Shown: positions 1 through 7,895 of the stretch, in pieces
Numbering within the stretch: the stretch's first letter is position 1
How the letters are laid out: each line of letters starts with the position of its first letter
Assembly (NCBI GenBank): GCA_038209155.1
Contig: JBBQYA010000067.1
Span: forward strand, 1 to 17,150
From: JBBQYA01 sp038209155
GTDB lineage: Bacteria > Bacteroidota > Bacteroidia > Sphingobacteriales > Sphingobacteriaceae
DNA length: 17,150 nucleotides
Direction of reading: 5' to 3'
The notes under the pieces: model-generated
What the model was told of the DNA's origin: nothing
Databases searched by the model: none
Seen by the model: only the letters and a program-made list of their open reading frames with translations
Made by a program: the position numbers and the translations under genes

Positions 1-12
1 AAAAAAATTCAT

Positions 13-20
13 TAAATTTG
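13..20 (+). promoter_or_regulatory. Putative -7 box before the PIN toxin-antitoxin pair
   Basis: TAAATTTG matches the Bacteroidota -7 consensus TAnnTTTG exactly. It lies 21 nt before the ATG at 42, which would give a leader of about 15 nt. The matching -33 element would fall outside the window, so only half of the promoter can be seen. Such a match can arise by chance in AT-rich DNA. Confidence 0.35.
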
Positions 21-41
21 GATATGCAATAATTACTATTA

Positions 42-272
42 ATGAGAACTTTAAAAGTTTCAATTTCAGATATTGAATATAACAAATTTGGTCTTAAAGA
101 AGATCAATTAAGCTTTACAGAATTTATAGAACTTGTGAGAAAAGAATTGATGCGTCAAAACTTAAACAAATCCCTTGAGCTTGCCGATAAATATGGGCTG
201 TCTAAAATGACAATGGACGAAATTTCCGAAGAAGTAAAAGCAGTAAGGAAAGATGCAAAAAGTCGTCGTTGA
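42..272 (+). CDS. Putative antitoxin partner of the PIN-domain toxin
   Basis: This is a 76-aa acidic/basic helical protein. It has a short beta-like start (RTLKVSISDIEYNKFGL), a predicted helix (SFTEFIELVRKELMRQNL), and a C-terminal segment LADKYGLSKMTMDEISEEVKAVRK, which is rich in charged residues and ends in a basic tail. I see no clear AbrB, RHH or Phd/YefM DNA-binding fold. The call rests on context: it directly precedes a PIN-domain nuclease, and its last 20 nt overlap the toxin start, the classic arrangement for translationally coupled antitoxin and toxin. In such pairs the antitoxin binds and inhibits the PIN protein and often represses the operon. I infer that here; the sequence does not show it. 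The ATG at 42 follows an AT-rich leader without a Shine-Dalgarno sequence. Confidence 0.7.
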   Translation: MRTLKVSISDIEYNKFGLKEDQLSFTEFIELVRKELMRQNLNKSLELADKYGLSKMTMDEISEEVKAVRKDAKSRR

Positions 273-672
273 CACAAATGTTATCGTTTCAAGTCTTATT
301 CAACAAAATTATCCTTTTTTCATAATCGATAAGCTATTCATTGAAGACAAAATTCAACTTTGCATTTCAGAAGAATTATTGGAGGAGTATTTCGAAGTTC
401 TTTCGAGAGCAAAATTTGCAAAATTTCAAGATTTTTTTAAAAAGGCTGAGACTTTAATTGCTTACATCGAAACAAAAGCAACAAAATTTTATCCTACCAT
501 TACACTTAATCTTATTTCTGATGATGTTGATAATATGATTTTAGAACTTGCGGACGAGTGTAATGCAGATTTTGTAATTACTGGCAACACTAGAGACTTC
601 ACATTTCCAATTTATAAACAAACTAAAATATTGACACCAAAAGATTATTGGGAAAATTATCAACCTCAATAA
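253..672 (+). CDS. PIN-domain toxin, COG1569/PIN_3-like ribonuclease
   Basis: This 139-aa protein is a single PIN domain, the usual length for the family. The N-terminal strand carries VVVDTNVIVSSL with the first metal-binding acid at D7. E40-E45 offer the second acid, and DDVDNMILELADECNADFVITGN (90-112) supplies D90/D91/D93 and the end of the fold. The usual last acid of TGD is N112 (TGN), followed by D115. A TGN..xF form is, as I recall, common in this PIN subfamily, so I do not read it as inactivation. PIN toxins are Mg-dependent endoribonucleases that cleave tRNA, rRNA or mRNA; the target here is unknown. The ATG at 253 lies inside the upstream gene in another frame (20-nt overlap), implying coupled translation. 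No convincing terminator follows. Confidence 0.85.
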   Translation: MQKVVVDTNVIVSSLIQQNYPFFIIDKLFIEDKIQLCISEELLEEYFEVLSRAKFAKFQDFFKKAETLIAYIETKATKFYPTITLNLISDDVDNMILELADECNADFVITGNTRDFTFPIYKQTKILTPKDYWENYQPQ

Positions 673-823
673 AATTTAATGTCAAACTAAAGTTAGCCTA
701 TTGGGCTCATTGCATTTTTATTTTTTAGGTTTAAAAATCCAATTAATTCTAAAAAAAAATTATGTAATAAATCTAATTTCTTATTTCGCATTTAAATCCT
801 TCGCGCATCATACCTTTTAAATT

Positions 824-1732
824 CTAATGCAATGGTCTTTTCTTAATCATTCCACCTTTAGTATCACTTATACTTTGCTGGACAATAAAAGCATCTGGAT
901 CTATTTTATCTATTTCATTTTGCAGCTTGGTCAATTCTAATCGGGTTACCACGGTGTAGATTATATCAATATCGTAATTATGTTCTTCTTTTCTTCGAAA
1001 CCCTCTTCGACCTTTATAAATGGTAACTCCTCTACCTAAGTTAACTAAAATAGATTTTCTGATTCGTTCACTCTTGTCTGAGATTATGGTTACTCCGGTA
1101 TATTCTTCTATTCCGTTTACAATGAAATCTACCGTTTTCGATGCTGATAAATAAGTTAAAATAGCATATAATGCAATTTCTACATTAAGAAAAATGGCTG
1201 CAAAAGAAAAAATAATAATATTGATAATTAAAATTATATCTCCAATAGTCAAACTAGATTTTCTATTTATATATAAAGCTAAAACTTCTGTTCCGTCTAT
1301 AACAGATCCTCCTCTTATTGATAGCCCGATACCAGCACCAAGAAAAAAACCACCAAAAACAGAAATTAATAATTTATCGTTTGTTACAACTGGATAATCA
1401 ACAAATGTTAAACAAATAGCCAATCCTGAAATAGCTACAAAAGTTTTTAAAGCAAAAACTTTCGTAACCTGATTATAGCCCATTATAATAAAAGGAATAT
1501 TGATAATAAAAATCAATATGGGAACTGGAATATCAAAAAGTAGATTTAACAATAGCGAAATACCTGTTACTCCCCCATCGATAAATCCACTTGGGAGCAG
1601 AAACCCTTTTAATCCAAAACCTGCGGATAGAATTCCTAACGAGATAAATAGAATATCACGGATGATTCGAAAAATTTCTTTTTTCGAAAAAACTCTCCTT
1701 CTTAATCTAAGTAATTGGGAATAAACACTCAT
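824..1732 (-). CDS. YitT-family membrane protein with C-terminal DUF2179 domain
   Basis: This 302-aa protein has the full YitT architecture. A basic cytoplasmic N-terminus is followed by about five hydrophobic segments (roughly 26-46, 56-84, 92-112, 120-140 and 162-195) and then a soluble C-terminal domain (about 210-300). The internal duplication typical of the family shows as GFIDGGVTGISLL (49-61) and GGSVIDGTEVLAL (141-153). The C-terminal part (VTIISDKSERIRKSILVNLGRGVTIYKG...) is the DUF2179 nucleotide/ligand-binding-like domain. Family members are inner-membrane proteins of unknown or poorly defined transport function, so no substrate is assigned. Its ATG lies 6 nt after the stop of the E1 dehydrogenase gene on the same strand, so the two are probably cotranscribed. 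No functional link to E1 is evident. Confidence 0.9.
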   Translation of the reverse strand: MSVYSQLLRLRRRVFSKKEIFRIIRDILFISLGILSAGFGLKGFLLPSGFIDGGVTGISLLLNLLFDIPVPILIFIINIPFIIMGYNQVTKVFALKTFVAISGLAICLTFVDYPVVTNDKLLISVFGGFFLGAGIGLSIRGGSVIDGTEVLALYINRKSSLTIGDIILIINIIIFSFAAIFLNVEIALYAILTYLSASKTVDFIVNGIEEYTGVTIISDKSERIRKSILVNLGRGVTIYKGRRGFRRKEEHNYDIDIIYTVVTRLELTKLQNEIDKIDPDAFIVQQSISDTKGGMIKKRPLH

Positions 1733-1738
1733 GATTTT

Positions 1739-3715
1739 TTAATAAGACAATAATTCCAATAATTTTTGATTCAATCTCTTTTTTGCTAAAAAATTATCTT
1801 CCAATTCTTTGTTCATTGGAATAGCTGTATCCAAACTCGCACATCTCATAACCGGTGCGTCCAAGAAATTGAAACAATGTTCAGAAATATGAGCCGCAAG
1901 TTCTCCGCCAAAACCACTCGTAAGTGTATCTTCATGCAATACTAAAACCCTTCCAGTTTTTTTGGAAGATGTTTCTACCATTTCTTGATCCCATGGTTGC
2001 AAACTTCTTAAATCTATAATTTCTATATCAAAATCTGGATTTTGCTCAGCCACTTCGATTGCCCAATGTACCCCCAAACCATAAGTTATAATAGAAACAG
2101 AATTGCCTTCTTTTATTATTTTTCCTTTTCCAATTGGAGTTTCGTAATAACGGTCAGGAACTAAGCCAGATGATCCTCTGTATAAAAATTTATGCTCAAA
2201 ATACATTACAGGATTTGGATCATTAATAGCAGCTATCAATAATCCTTTGGCATCCTCAGGAAATGCAGGATAAACAACTTTCAATCCAGGGGTTTTGGTA
2301 AACCAAGCTTCATTACTTTGCGAATGAAAAGGTCCAGCTCCGGTTCCAGCACCAGTTGGCATTCTAATTACCACATCTGCTTTTTGCTCCCATCTATAAT
2401 AACTTTTAGCTAAATTATTGATAATTTGATTGAACCCACACGTAGCAAAATCGGCAAATTGCATTTCCATTACCGATTTTCTACCTTTTATACTCATACC
2501 AAAAGCTGCACCTACAATAGCAGATTCGCATAAAGGAGTATTTCTCACTCTCTCTTTTCCAAATAATTCTACAAAACCATTTGTGATTTTAAATGCACCA
2601 CCATATTCTGCAATATCTTGTCCCATAATTACTAAATCAGCATGTTTCTCCATAGAAACTCTTAATCCGTCGCTTATGGCATCAATGTATCTTTTTTCTG
2701 TTCCAAAATCCAAAATCTTATCAATATTTGGTGCATAGGGAGCGTACATATCGTTCACTTCCAAATCTGTATCGGCAATAATATCTGGTAATGAAAAAAC
2801 GTGAGCTACTGCGTTTTCGATTTCTGCTTTTATTTGAGCAGCATAAAAAGCATTTTTATCTACATCTAAAATCCCCTCATTTTCTAAATAATTTTTGAAA
2901 TTAATAACAGGATCTTTCTGTGCCCATTCTTCCAAAAGCGCTGGTGGAACATATTTTACTCCAGACGCTTCTTCATGTCCTCGCATCCGAAAAGTTCTAC
3001 ATTCAATTAAAATCGGTCGTGGATTCTCGCGTATATTTTTTGCGTAAAAATCAATCGTATGATAAACTTCTAACACATTATTTCCATCTATTATCTTAGA
3101 TTCTATACCATATCCAATTCCTTTATCTGCAAGATTTTCACATTTATATTGCTCACTAGTTGGTGTAGATAATCCGTATCCATTATTTTCTATCACAAAT
3201 ATCACTGGCAAATTCCAAACCGCTGCCACATTTAATGCTTCATGAAATTCTCCTTGGCTGGTTGCTCCTTCTCCGGTATAAACTAACGTTGCTTTTTTAT
3301 CACCTTTCAATAAATCATCAAGTGCTATTCCATCTGCAATAGAAAGTTGTGGTCCTAAATGTGAAATCATCCCTACAATTTTATATTCCTGAGTTCCGAA
3401 ATGAAAGGAACGATCTCTTCCTTTTGTAAAACCACTCATTTTACCTTGCCATTGGCCCATTAATCGTTCCAACGGAATTTCTCTGCTGGTGAATACGCCT
3501 AAGTTTCTGTGCATTGGAAGAATAAATTCATCTGAATTCATCGCCATGGTAGATCCAATAGAAATGGCTTCTTGACCTATTCCTGAAAACCATTTTCCAA
3601 TTTTTCCTTGTCGAAGCAGAATTAACATTTTCTCTTCAACCATTCTCGGTTTCAGTAGATTTCTGTAAATGGAAAGTAAAAATTCCTCGCTGAGTTCTCT
3701 TCGATCGAAATTCAT
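1739..3715 (-). CDS. Fused E1 alpha/beta subunit of a 2-oxoacid (probably branched-chain) dehydrogenase
   Basis: At 658 aa this joins an alpha half (about 1-315) and a beta half (about 335-658), which are two separate polypeptides in many bacteria. The alpha half has the thiamine-diphosphate motif GEG (148-150)...NN (177-178) in GEGATSQGEFHEALN...ENNGYGLSTP, plus IGQEA (46-50) and RMRGHEE (243-249). The beta half has ESAIVGAAFG with E397, and GPFHSQSNEAWF with H464, the residues expected at the active-site interface. GEG instead of GDG is seen in branched-chain E1alpha (human BCKDHA has it), which favours 2-oxoisovalerate over pyruvate, but substrate cannot be settled from this. E1 decarboxylates the 2-oxoacid and acylates the lipoyl domain of E2. 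Neither E2 nor E3 is in the window; stand-alone fused E1 genes are usual in Bacteroidota. No Shine-Dalgarno precedes the ATG. Confidence 0.93.
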   Translation of the reverse strand: MNFDRRELSEEFLLSIYRNLLKPRMVEEKMLILLRQGKIGKWFSGIGQEAISIGSTMAMNSDEFILPMHRNLGVFTSREIPLERLMGQWQGKMSGFTKGRDRSFHFGTQEYKIVGMISHLGPQLSIADGIALDDLLKGDKKATLVYTGEGATSQGEFHEALNVAAVWNLPVIFVIENNGYGLSTPTSEQYKCENLADKGIGYGIESKIIDGNNVLEVYHTIDFYAKNIRENPRPILIECRTFRMRGHEEASGVKYVPPALLEEWAQKDPVINFKNYLENEGILDVDKNAFYAAQIKAEIENAVAHVFSLPDIIADTDLEVNDMYAPYAPNIDKILDFGTEKRYIDAISDGLRVSMEKHADLVIMGQDIAEYGGAFKITNGFVELFGKERVRNTPLCESAIVGAAFGMSIKGRKSVMEMQFADFATCGFNQIINNLAKSYYRWEQKADVVIRMPTGAGTGAGPFHSQSNEAWFTKTPGLKVVYPAFPEDAKGLLIAAINDPNPVMYFEHKFLYRGSSGLVPDRYYETPIGKGKIIKEGNSVSIITYGLGVHWAIEVAEQNPDFDIEIIDLRSLQPWDQEMVETSSKKTGRVLVLHEDTLTSGFGGELAAHISEHCFNFLDAPVMRCASLDTAIPMNKELEDNFLAKKRLNQKLLELLSY

Positions 3716-3789
3716 AAGATTGTTTAAGATTTTTTGCTAAAGGTCGCAAAACCTGAAAAATAACACAGCTCTATTTTGTTAAATTTTAA

Positions 3790-3820
3790 TTTGGAAATAA
3801 AATAAAAATATTGATATTTG
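3790..3820 (+). promoter_or_regulatory. Putative Bacteroidota-type promoter for the SPFH-RHH operon
   Basis: TTTG at 3790-3793 is followed by a 19-nt spacer and GATATTTG at 3813-3820, close to the Bacteroidota pattern TTTG-N19-TAnnTTTG with one departure (G for T at the first position of the -7 box). Transcription would start near 3826, about 23 nt before the ATG at 3850. The site lies in the 134-bp divergent region shared with the E1 gene, for which I found no equally good box. Confidence 0.5.
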
Positions 3821-3849
3821 TATGATATTAAAATGATATCAATAAAAAC

Positions 3850-4710
3850 ATGAAAACAATTACCGAAAAAAATTCTACAGCAATCTCAGGTTACTTGATT
3901 TTGCTTATTATCACAGCCTTTATTGGCATTAGTATATTTCTTTTTTTTCAAGAAATGTTTGTCTTAGGAGGTATTTTATCGCTTATTCATTTGTTTTTAA
4001 CTTTCGGATTTATGATTATAAATCCAAATGAAGCTAGAGTGTTGACCTTGTTTGGTGTTTATAAAGGAACAATCAAAGAAAATGGTTTTATGTGGGCGAA
4101 TCCATTTTTAAGCAAAAAGTTAGTTTCGCTTAGAGCGATGAATTTGAATGGAGTTTCCTTGAAGGTGAATGATAAAGTTGGAAATCCAATAGAAATTGCA
4201 GCAGTTATTGTATGGCAAGTTCAAGATACAGCAAAAGCAATTTTTGAGGTAGATAATTTTAGTCAATATGTTTCAATCCAATCAGAAGCAGCTATTAGAA
4301 ATCTTGCTGGAACGTATCCTTATGATCATTTTGATGATGAAATGGCAGAAATTACTCTTCGGGGTGGTGCAGAATTAGTGAATCATAAACTAGAATCAGA
4401 ATTGCATGATCGCTTGGAAAGAGCTGGAATTCATGTAATAGAAGCTAGAATTTCGCATTTGTCCTATGCACCAGAAATTGCAGGAGCTATGTTGCAAAGA
4501 CAGCAAGCAACTGCGGTAGTTGCAGCTAGAAAACAAATAGTTGCAGGAGCTGTAGGAATGGTAGAAATGGCTTTGGAACATTTATCTTCTCGCTCCATTG
4601 TAGTTTTGGATGATGAACGAAAAGCAGCGATGGTAAGTAATTTATTAGTAGTGCTTTGTGCTGAAAAGCATGTAAGTCCTGTAATTAATGCTGGAACTTT
4701 GCACAATTAA
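3850..4710 (+). CDS. SPFH/band-7 domain membrane-anchored protein
   Basis: This 286-aa protein starts with two hydrophobic segments (about 12-33 and 37-58) and continues with a band-7/SPFH fold from INPNEARVLTLFGVYKGTIKENGFMWANPF (57-86) to about 230. The usual landmarks are present: NPNEA..L...G.Y.GT at the start of the domain, VIVWQVQDTAKAIFEVDNF in the middle, and GIHVIEARISHLSYAPEIAGAMLQRQQATA just before the C-terminal helix (about 207-245). SPFH proteins oligomerise at membranes as scaffolds, often with proteases or in microdomains; the role of this short bacterial group is not known. There is no NfeD-type partner next to it. Instead a ribbon-helix-helix gene starts 2 nt after its stop, which is typical of this group in Bacteroidota as far as I recall. 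Confidence 0.9.
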   Translation: MKTITEKNSTAISGYLILLIITAFIGISIFLFFQEMFVLGGILSLIHLFLTFGFMIINPNEARVLTLFGVYKGTIKENGFMWANPFLSKKLVSLRAMNLNGVSLKVNDKVGNPIEIAAVIVWQVQDTAKAIFEVDNFSQYVSIQSEAAIRNLAGTYPYDHFDDEMAEITLRGGAELVNHKLESELHDRLERAGIHVIEARISHLSYAPEIAGAMLQRQQATAVVAARKQIVAGAVGMVEMALEHLSSRSIVVLDDERKAAMVSNLLVVLCAEKHVSPVINAGTLHN

Positions 4711-4712
4711 TT

Positions 4713-4868
4713 ATGGCGGAAAAAAAACCATTTGCTTTGCGTATTAGTGCCGAAATCATGAAGGAATTAGAAAAATGGGCGGCACAAGAATTCCGTAGTG
4801 TAAATGGTCAAATAGAATTTTTATTGAGCGAAGCCGTCAAAAAAAGAAATAAAATATCTGATAAATAG
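4713..4868 (+). CDS. Small Arc-like ribbon-helix-helix DNA-binding protein
   Basis: The ATG at 4713 opens 51 codons ending in TAG at 4866-4868. The protein begins MAEKKPFALRIS, an alternating strand as in the RHH beta ribbon. Helix A follows (AEIMKELEKWAAQEF, 13-27), then the turn RSVNGQ and helix B (QIEFLLSEAVKKR, 33-45), which match the Arc/MetJ fold and the FRS.NGQIE..L pattern of Arc-like proteins. It would bind DNA as a dimer through the strand residues F7, L9 and R10. It starts 2 nt after the SPFH stop and so is almost certainly cotranslated with it. It ends 8 nt from the end of the convergent lutB gene. Target sites are not identifiable; autoregulation of the operon is a reasonable guess. 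Confidence 0.85.
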   Translation: MAEKKPFALRISAEIMKELEKWAAQEFRSVNGQIEFLLSEAVKKRNKISDK

Positions 4869-4885
4869 CAGGTGTTTTATTTATC
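4860..4885. terminator. AT-only hairpin at the convergent SPFH-RHH/lutB junction
   Basis: GATAAATA (4860-4867) pairs perfectly with TATTTATC (4878-4885) around a 10-nt loop. The structure contains the stop codon of the RHH gene (4866-4868) on one strand and that of lutB (4877-4879) on the other. On the minus strand it is followed by a T-rich stretch. With seven A-T pairs and one G-C pair the stem is weak, so termination in either direction is only possible. Confidence 0.35.
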
Positions 4886-6262
4886 CATTTTGTGGTCTGC
4901 TTTATAGCGTTCGCTGAAAGATTTTCCAGCTACATTGGGCAGAGTACGTCTATTTCCCCAACTTTTGGTAAATAGTTTTTTTAAGAAAAAATTCTTCCAT
5001 TTACCACCAAAAAGATTCATTAAATTTCTGCTCAACATCACTCTTTTCCAAACAAACCATCCCCATTCCTCTTGCTTTGGAACTAATCCTTGATCTACAG
5101 AATCTCGTCGGTTATAAAGTAAAATTTTATGAATATCAATTTTTACAGGACAAACTTCGGTGCACTTTCCACAAAGGCTAGAAGCATTGCTTAAATGCTT
5201 AAAGTCTTCCATTCCTTTCAGATGTGGAGTAATAATAGATCCAATAGGACCGCTATATGTGGTTTCGTAAGTGTGACCACCGATGTTTTTATAAACCGGG
5301 CATGCATTTAAACAAGCTCCACATCGTATGCAATACAATCCTGCACGCTGATCTTTCTGTTCTAACAATTTGGTTCTGCCATTGTCCAAAAGAACCACGT
5401 ACATTTCTTCAGGTCCGTCAAATTCATCCACTTGTCTGGGTCCGCTGATAATGGAATTATAAACCGTCATATTCTGACCAGTACCATGAGAACCCAATAA
5501 TGGCCAAAATAATTCCAAATCATTCATGGAAGGAATTATTTTCTCAATTCCAACTACTGCAATATGTATTTTAGGAAAAGAAATAGAAAGTCTTGCATTT
5601 CCTTCATTTTCTGTAATAGCTATGCTTCCTGTATCTGCAATTAAAAAATTGGCTCCAGTAATACCCACATCTGCTGTGGTATATTTTTCGCGTAAAATTT
5701 CTCTTGCTTTTTGGGTTAATTGTTCTGGTGTAGCATCGGCGGGGGTTCCAAATTTTTCATGAAATAATTTTGCTATATCTTCTTTGGAAAGATGCATAGC
5801 TGGAGTTACTATATGATAAGGCTTTTGACCCAATAATTGGACAATGTATTCACCTAAATCTGTTTCTATCGACTCAATTTTGTTTTTATGCAAAAAATCG
5901 TTCAGATCCAATTCTTCACAAACCATAGACTTGGATTTTACCACCATTTTGGCTCCAGATCTTTTTAGTATGGTTAATATTTCTCTGTTAGCTTCTTCGG
6001 CATCATTTGCCCAAATTACTTTTCCACCTCTGCGTTGAAAAGCTGTTTCAAATTCTAATAAATATTTATCTAAATTTTCTATGGCTTTCCATTTGATCAA
6101 ATGGGCTTTTCGCTTCGCATTTTCTAAATTTTCAAACTGCTTTAATCCTTGCTCCACAGAATGATTATATTTCGAAATATTGAAATTAATCTTCCTTCTA
6201 TGTTCTAAATCAAAGGCTTTGTTTTCCGAATCTGTTAAAAATTGCTCTTGTAGGGCGTTCAT
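4877..6262 (-). CDS. lutB: Lactate utilization iron-sulfur protein LutB
   Basis: At 461 aa this matches the LutB/YkgF family. The N-terminal LUD domain (about 70-300) includes ITGANFLIADTGSIAITENEGNARL (201-225) and the conserved VVGIEKIIPSMNDLE (236-250). A ferredoxin-like part follows, with C311-C314-C317-C321P and C364-C367-C371P, which should hold two 4Fe-4S clusters. LutB is a subunit of the LutABC complex that oxidises L-lactate to pyruvate in the cytoplasm, passing electrons on through its clusters. LutA and LutC are absent from the window, so they must be elsewhere or LutB works with other partners. It is the last gene of the tatC-rpiB-M28-lutB run, 28 nt after the peptidase gene. Length and cysteines are intact. 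Confidence 0.92.
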   Translation of the reverse strand: MNALQEQFLTDSENKAFDLEHRRKINFNISKYNHSVEQGLKQFENLENAKRKAHLIKWKAIENLDKYLLEFETAFQRRGGKVIWANDAEEANREILTILKRSGAKMVVKSKSMVCEELDLNDFLHKNKIESIETDLGEYIVQLLGQKPYHIVTPAMHLSKEDIAKLFHEKFGTPADATPEQLTQKAREILREKYTTADVGITGANFLIADTGSIAITENEGNARLSISFPKIHIAVVGIEKIIPSMNDLELFWPLLGSHGTGQNMTVYNSIISGPRQVDEFDGPEEMYVVLLDNGRTKLLEQKDQRAGLYCIRCGACLNACPVYKNIGGHTYETTYSGPIGSIITPHLKGMEDFKHLSNASSLCGKCTEVCPVKIDIHKILLYNRRDSVDQGLVPKQEEWGWFVWKRVMLSRNLMNLFGGKWKNFFLKKLFTKSWGNRRTLPNVAGKSFSERYKADHKMDK

Positions 6263-6290
6263 AGTTTAAGAATTTCTTCCAGATTATTAG

Positions 6291-7883
6291 TTATTTTTCA
6301 TTAAAATCATTTACTAAATCTACACGGATTCGGCTTCCTCTATTTACCAATTCCCATGCGGTGTAAAACACCAATTGAGTTCTTTTGTTCAGTAAATCAA
6401 AATTGATTTTAGAGATTTCATCAGTTTCTTTGTGGTAATCTTCATGCACTCCGTTGAAATAAAAGATTACAGGAATATTATTTTTTGCAAAATTATAATG
6501 ATCTGATCTGTAGTAAAATTGGTTTGGGTCAGATGGATCATTGAACGTATAATCTAAATCCATTTTTCCATACTTTTTATTGCTCATTTCACTTATAGAA
6601 TGCAATTCTGAACTTAATTTATCAGATCCTATCAAATAAATATAATTTTGTCCAGCATCTGTAGAATGTGGTTCATCTACACGACCGATCATGTCAATAT
6701 TTAGATCTGCAATAGTGTTTTCCAACGGATAAACAGGATTTGTGGTGTAATAATCAGATCCTAATAAACCTTTTTCTTCTCCAGAAACCGCTAAAAATAA
6801 AATGCTTCTTTTAGGACCTTTACCATCTTTTTTTGCTTTTGCAAATGCCTCTGAGATTTCTAAAATAGCACTAGTTCCAGTACCATCATCATCTGCACCA
6901 TTATAAACTTTTCCATCAATAATACCTAAATGGTCATAATGTGCACTTATCACTAATATTTCTTCTGGAAATTTTGTTCCCTCAATAAATCCTAAGACAT
7001 TTTCTGTTTCAATATTTTGTCGATTTTTGGTAAAGTTATAAGTGATCGTATTGGTAGTGGATTTGGTTTGAGGCTTTCCATTTTCATTCATTTTAGCAAC
7101 CATGCTATTAAATTTTTTATTGGATAATGAAAGTAGTTCAGCAGCCATTTTTGTAGAAATATACACTACTGTCATGTTAGGAGTTTCCAAATCTTTTTCC
7201 AATTTCATACTTGGCTCACTAAAATATCTTTTATACCTCTTCATATTTGAATCTATTTTTGGGTCTACTATTAATAGAATTTTAGGTTTTAAAGCAGTTA
7301 ATTTCTCAATTTTATAGCTGTCTCGAACATAATTTTCGGATGCTTGAGAAGTGCCGCTAATTCTGAAAATACCTTTTTTGTTTTTTGGTTCACCTCTCAT
7401 TATCATTAACACTTTATCTTTCACTTCCAATTTCTCTAAATCATTATAATTTGTGTCGCTAATTCCAAAGCCCGCAAATAAGATTTTATTATTAGATAAT
7501 TTTTGGGAATTAAAATCTTGAACCAAATAATAATCTTTTGCAAAAGCATACGATGTATTATTAATTTTCAGTTCCATTTTTCCGATTTTAGATTCCATTA
7601 CTGAAAACTTTTGAAAATAGCCGCCTTCTTTTTGTTCTTCTATGGAATGAGCTTGAAAAATTTTGGCAATATACTCTGCCGCCATTTTTTGACCTTTCTT
7701 TCCAGTTTCTCTCCCTTCAAATTCATCAGAAGCTAATATGGTTAAATGACTTCGTAATTCTTGGGAGGTGATAGTAGCTGCATATTTTTGCACATCCTCT
7801 AATGGAACATTCGCAATTTGAGCGTTTGTGAATTCTACAGAAACAAACGAAAGGAATACAAGTAATCGAAATTTATTCTTCAT
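6291..7883 (-). CDS. Secreted M28-family zinc aminopeptidase
   Basis: This 530-aa protein starts with a signal peptide (KNKFR, then LLVFLSFVSV; likely cleavage after A21), so it is exported to the periplasm or beyond. The catalytic M28 domain (about 290-510) shows the full co-catalytic zinc set: H315 in SAHYDHLG with D317, bridging D332 in NGADDDGTG, catalytic E369 and ligand E370 in SGEEKGLLGS, D397 in NIDMIG, and H484 in HEDYHKETD. The region between the N-terminal helix pair and the catalytic core (about 100-285) is probably a PA-like inserted domain. Such enzymes release N-terminal amino acids from peptides. No T9SS C-terminal sorting domain or lipobox is visible. It starts 12 nt after the rpiB stop, within the tatC operon. 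Confidence 0.92.
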   Translation of the reverse strand: MKNKFRLLVFLSFVSVEFTNAQIANVPLEDVQKYAATITSQELRSHLTILASDEFEGRETGKKGQKMAAEYIAKIFQAHSIEEQKEGGYFQKFSVMESKIGKMELKINNTSYAFAKDYYLVQDFNSQKLSNNKILFAGFGISDTNYNDLEKLEVKDKVLMIMRGEPKNKKGIFRISGTSQASENYVRDSYKIEKLTALKPKILLIVDPKIDSNMKRYKRYFSEPSMKLEKDLETPNMTVVYISTKMAAELLSLSNKKFNSMVAKMNENGKPQTKSTTNTITYNFTKNRQNIETENVLGFIEGTKFPEEILVISAHYDHLGIIDGKVYNGADDDGTGTSAILEISEAFAKAKKDGKGPKRSILFLAVSGEEKGLLGSDYYTTNPVYPLENTIADLNIDMIGRVDEPHSTDAGQNYIYLIGSDKLSSELHSISEMSNKKYGKMDLDYTFNDPSDPNQFYYRSDHYNFAKNNIPVIFYFNGVHEDYHKETDEISKINFDLLNKRTQLVFYTAWELVNRGSRIRVDLVNDFNEK

Positions 7884-7895
7884 GAATTAAGGATT

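Noticed and set aside
253..672. Loss of an active-site acid in the PIN domain (TGN instead of TGD)
   Set aside because: To my recollection the COG1569-like PIN group often has TGN at this place, and D115 follows closely. I therefore do not call the nuclease dead.
695..707. AGCC/GGCT hairpin followed by a T-rich stretch after the PIN gene
   Set aside because: A 4-bp stem with a 5-nt loop is too short to call a terminator in AT-rich DNA.
2430..2738. 102-codon plus-strand open frame inside the E1 gene
   Set aside because: It is antisense to strongly conserved E1 beta sequence, has low-complexity composition and no start signal. It is a shadow of the real gene.
4396..4706. Two minus-strand open frames (61 and 80 codons) inside the SPFH gene
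   Set aside because: They are antisense to conserved SPFH coding sequence, with skewed Ser/Cys/Ala composition. No homology or start site is recognisable.
5257..6038. Three plus-strand open frames inside lutB
   Set aside because: All lie opposite conserved LutB domains and have the composition of reverse-strand shadows.
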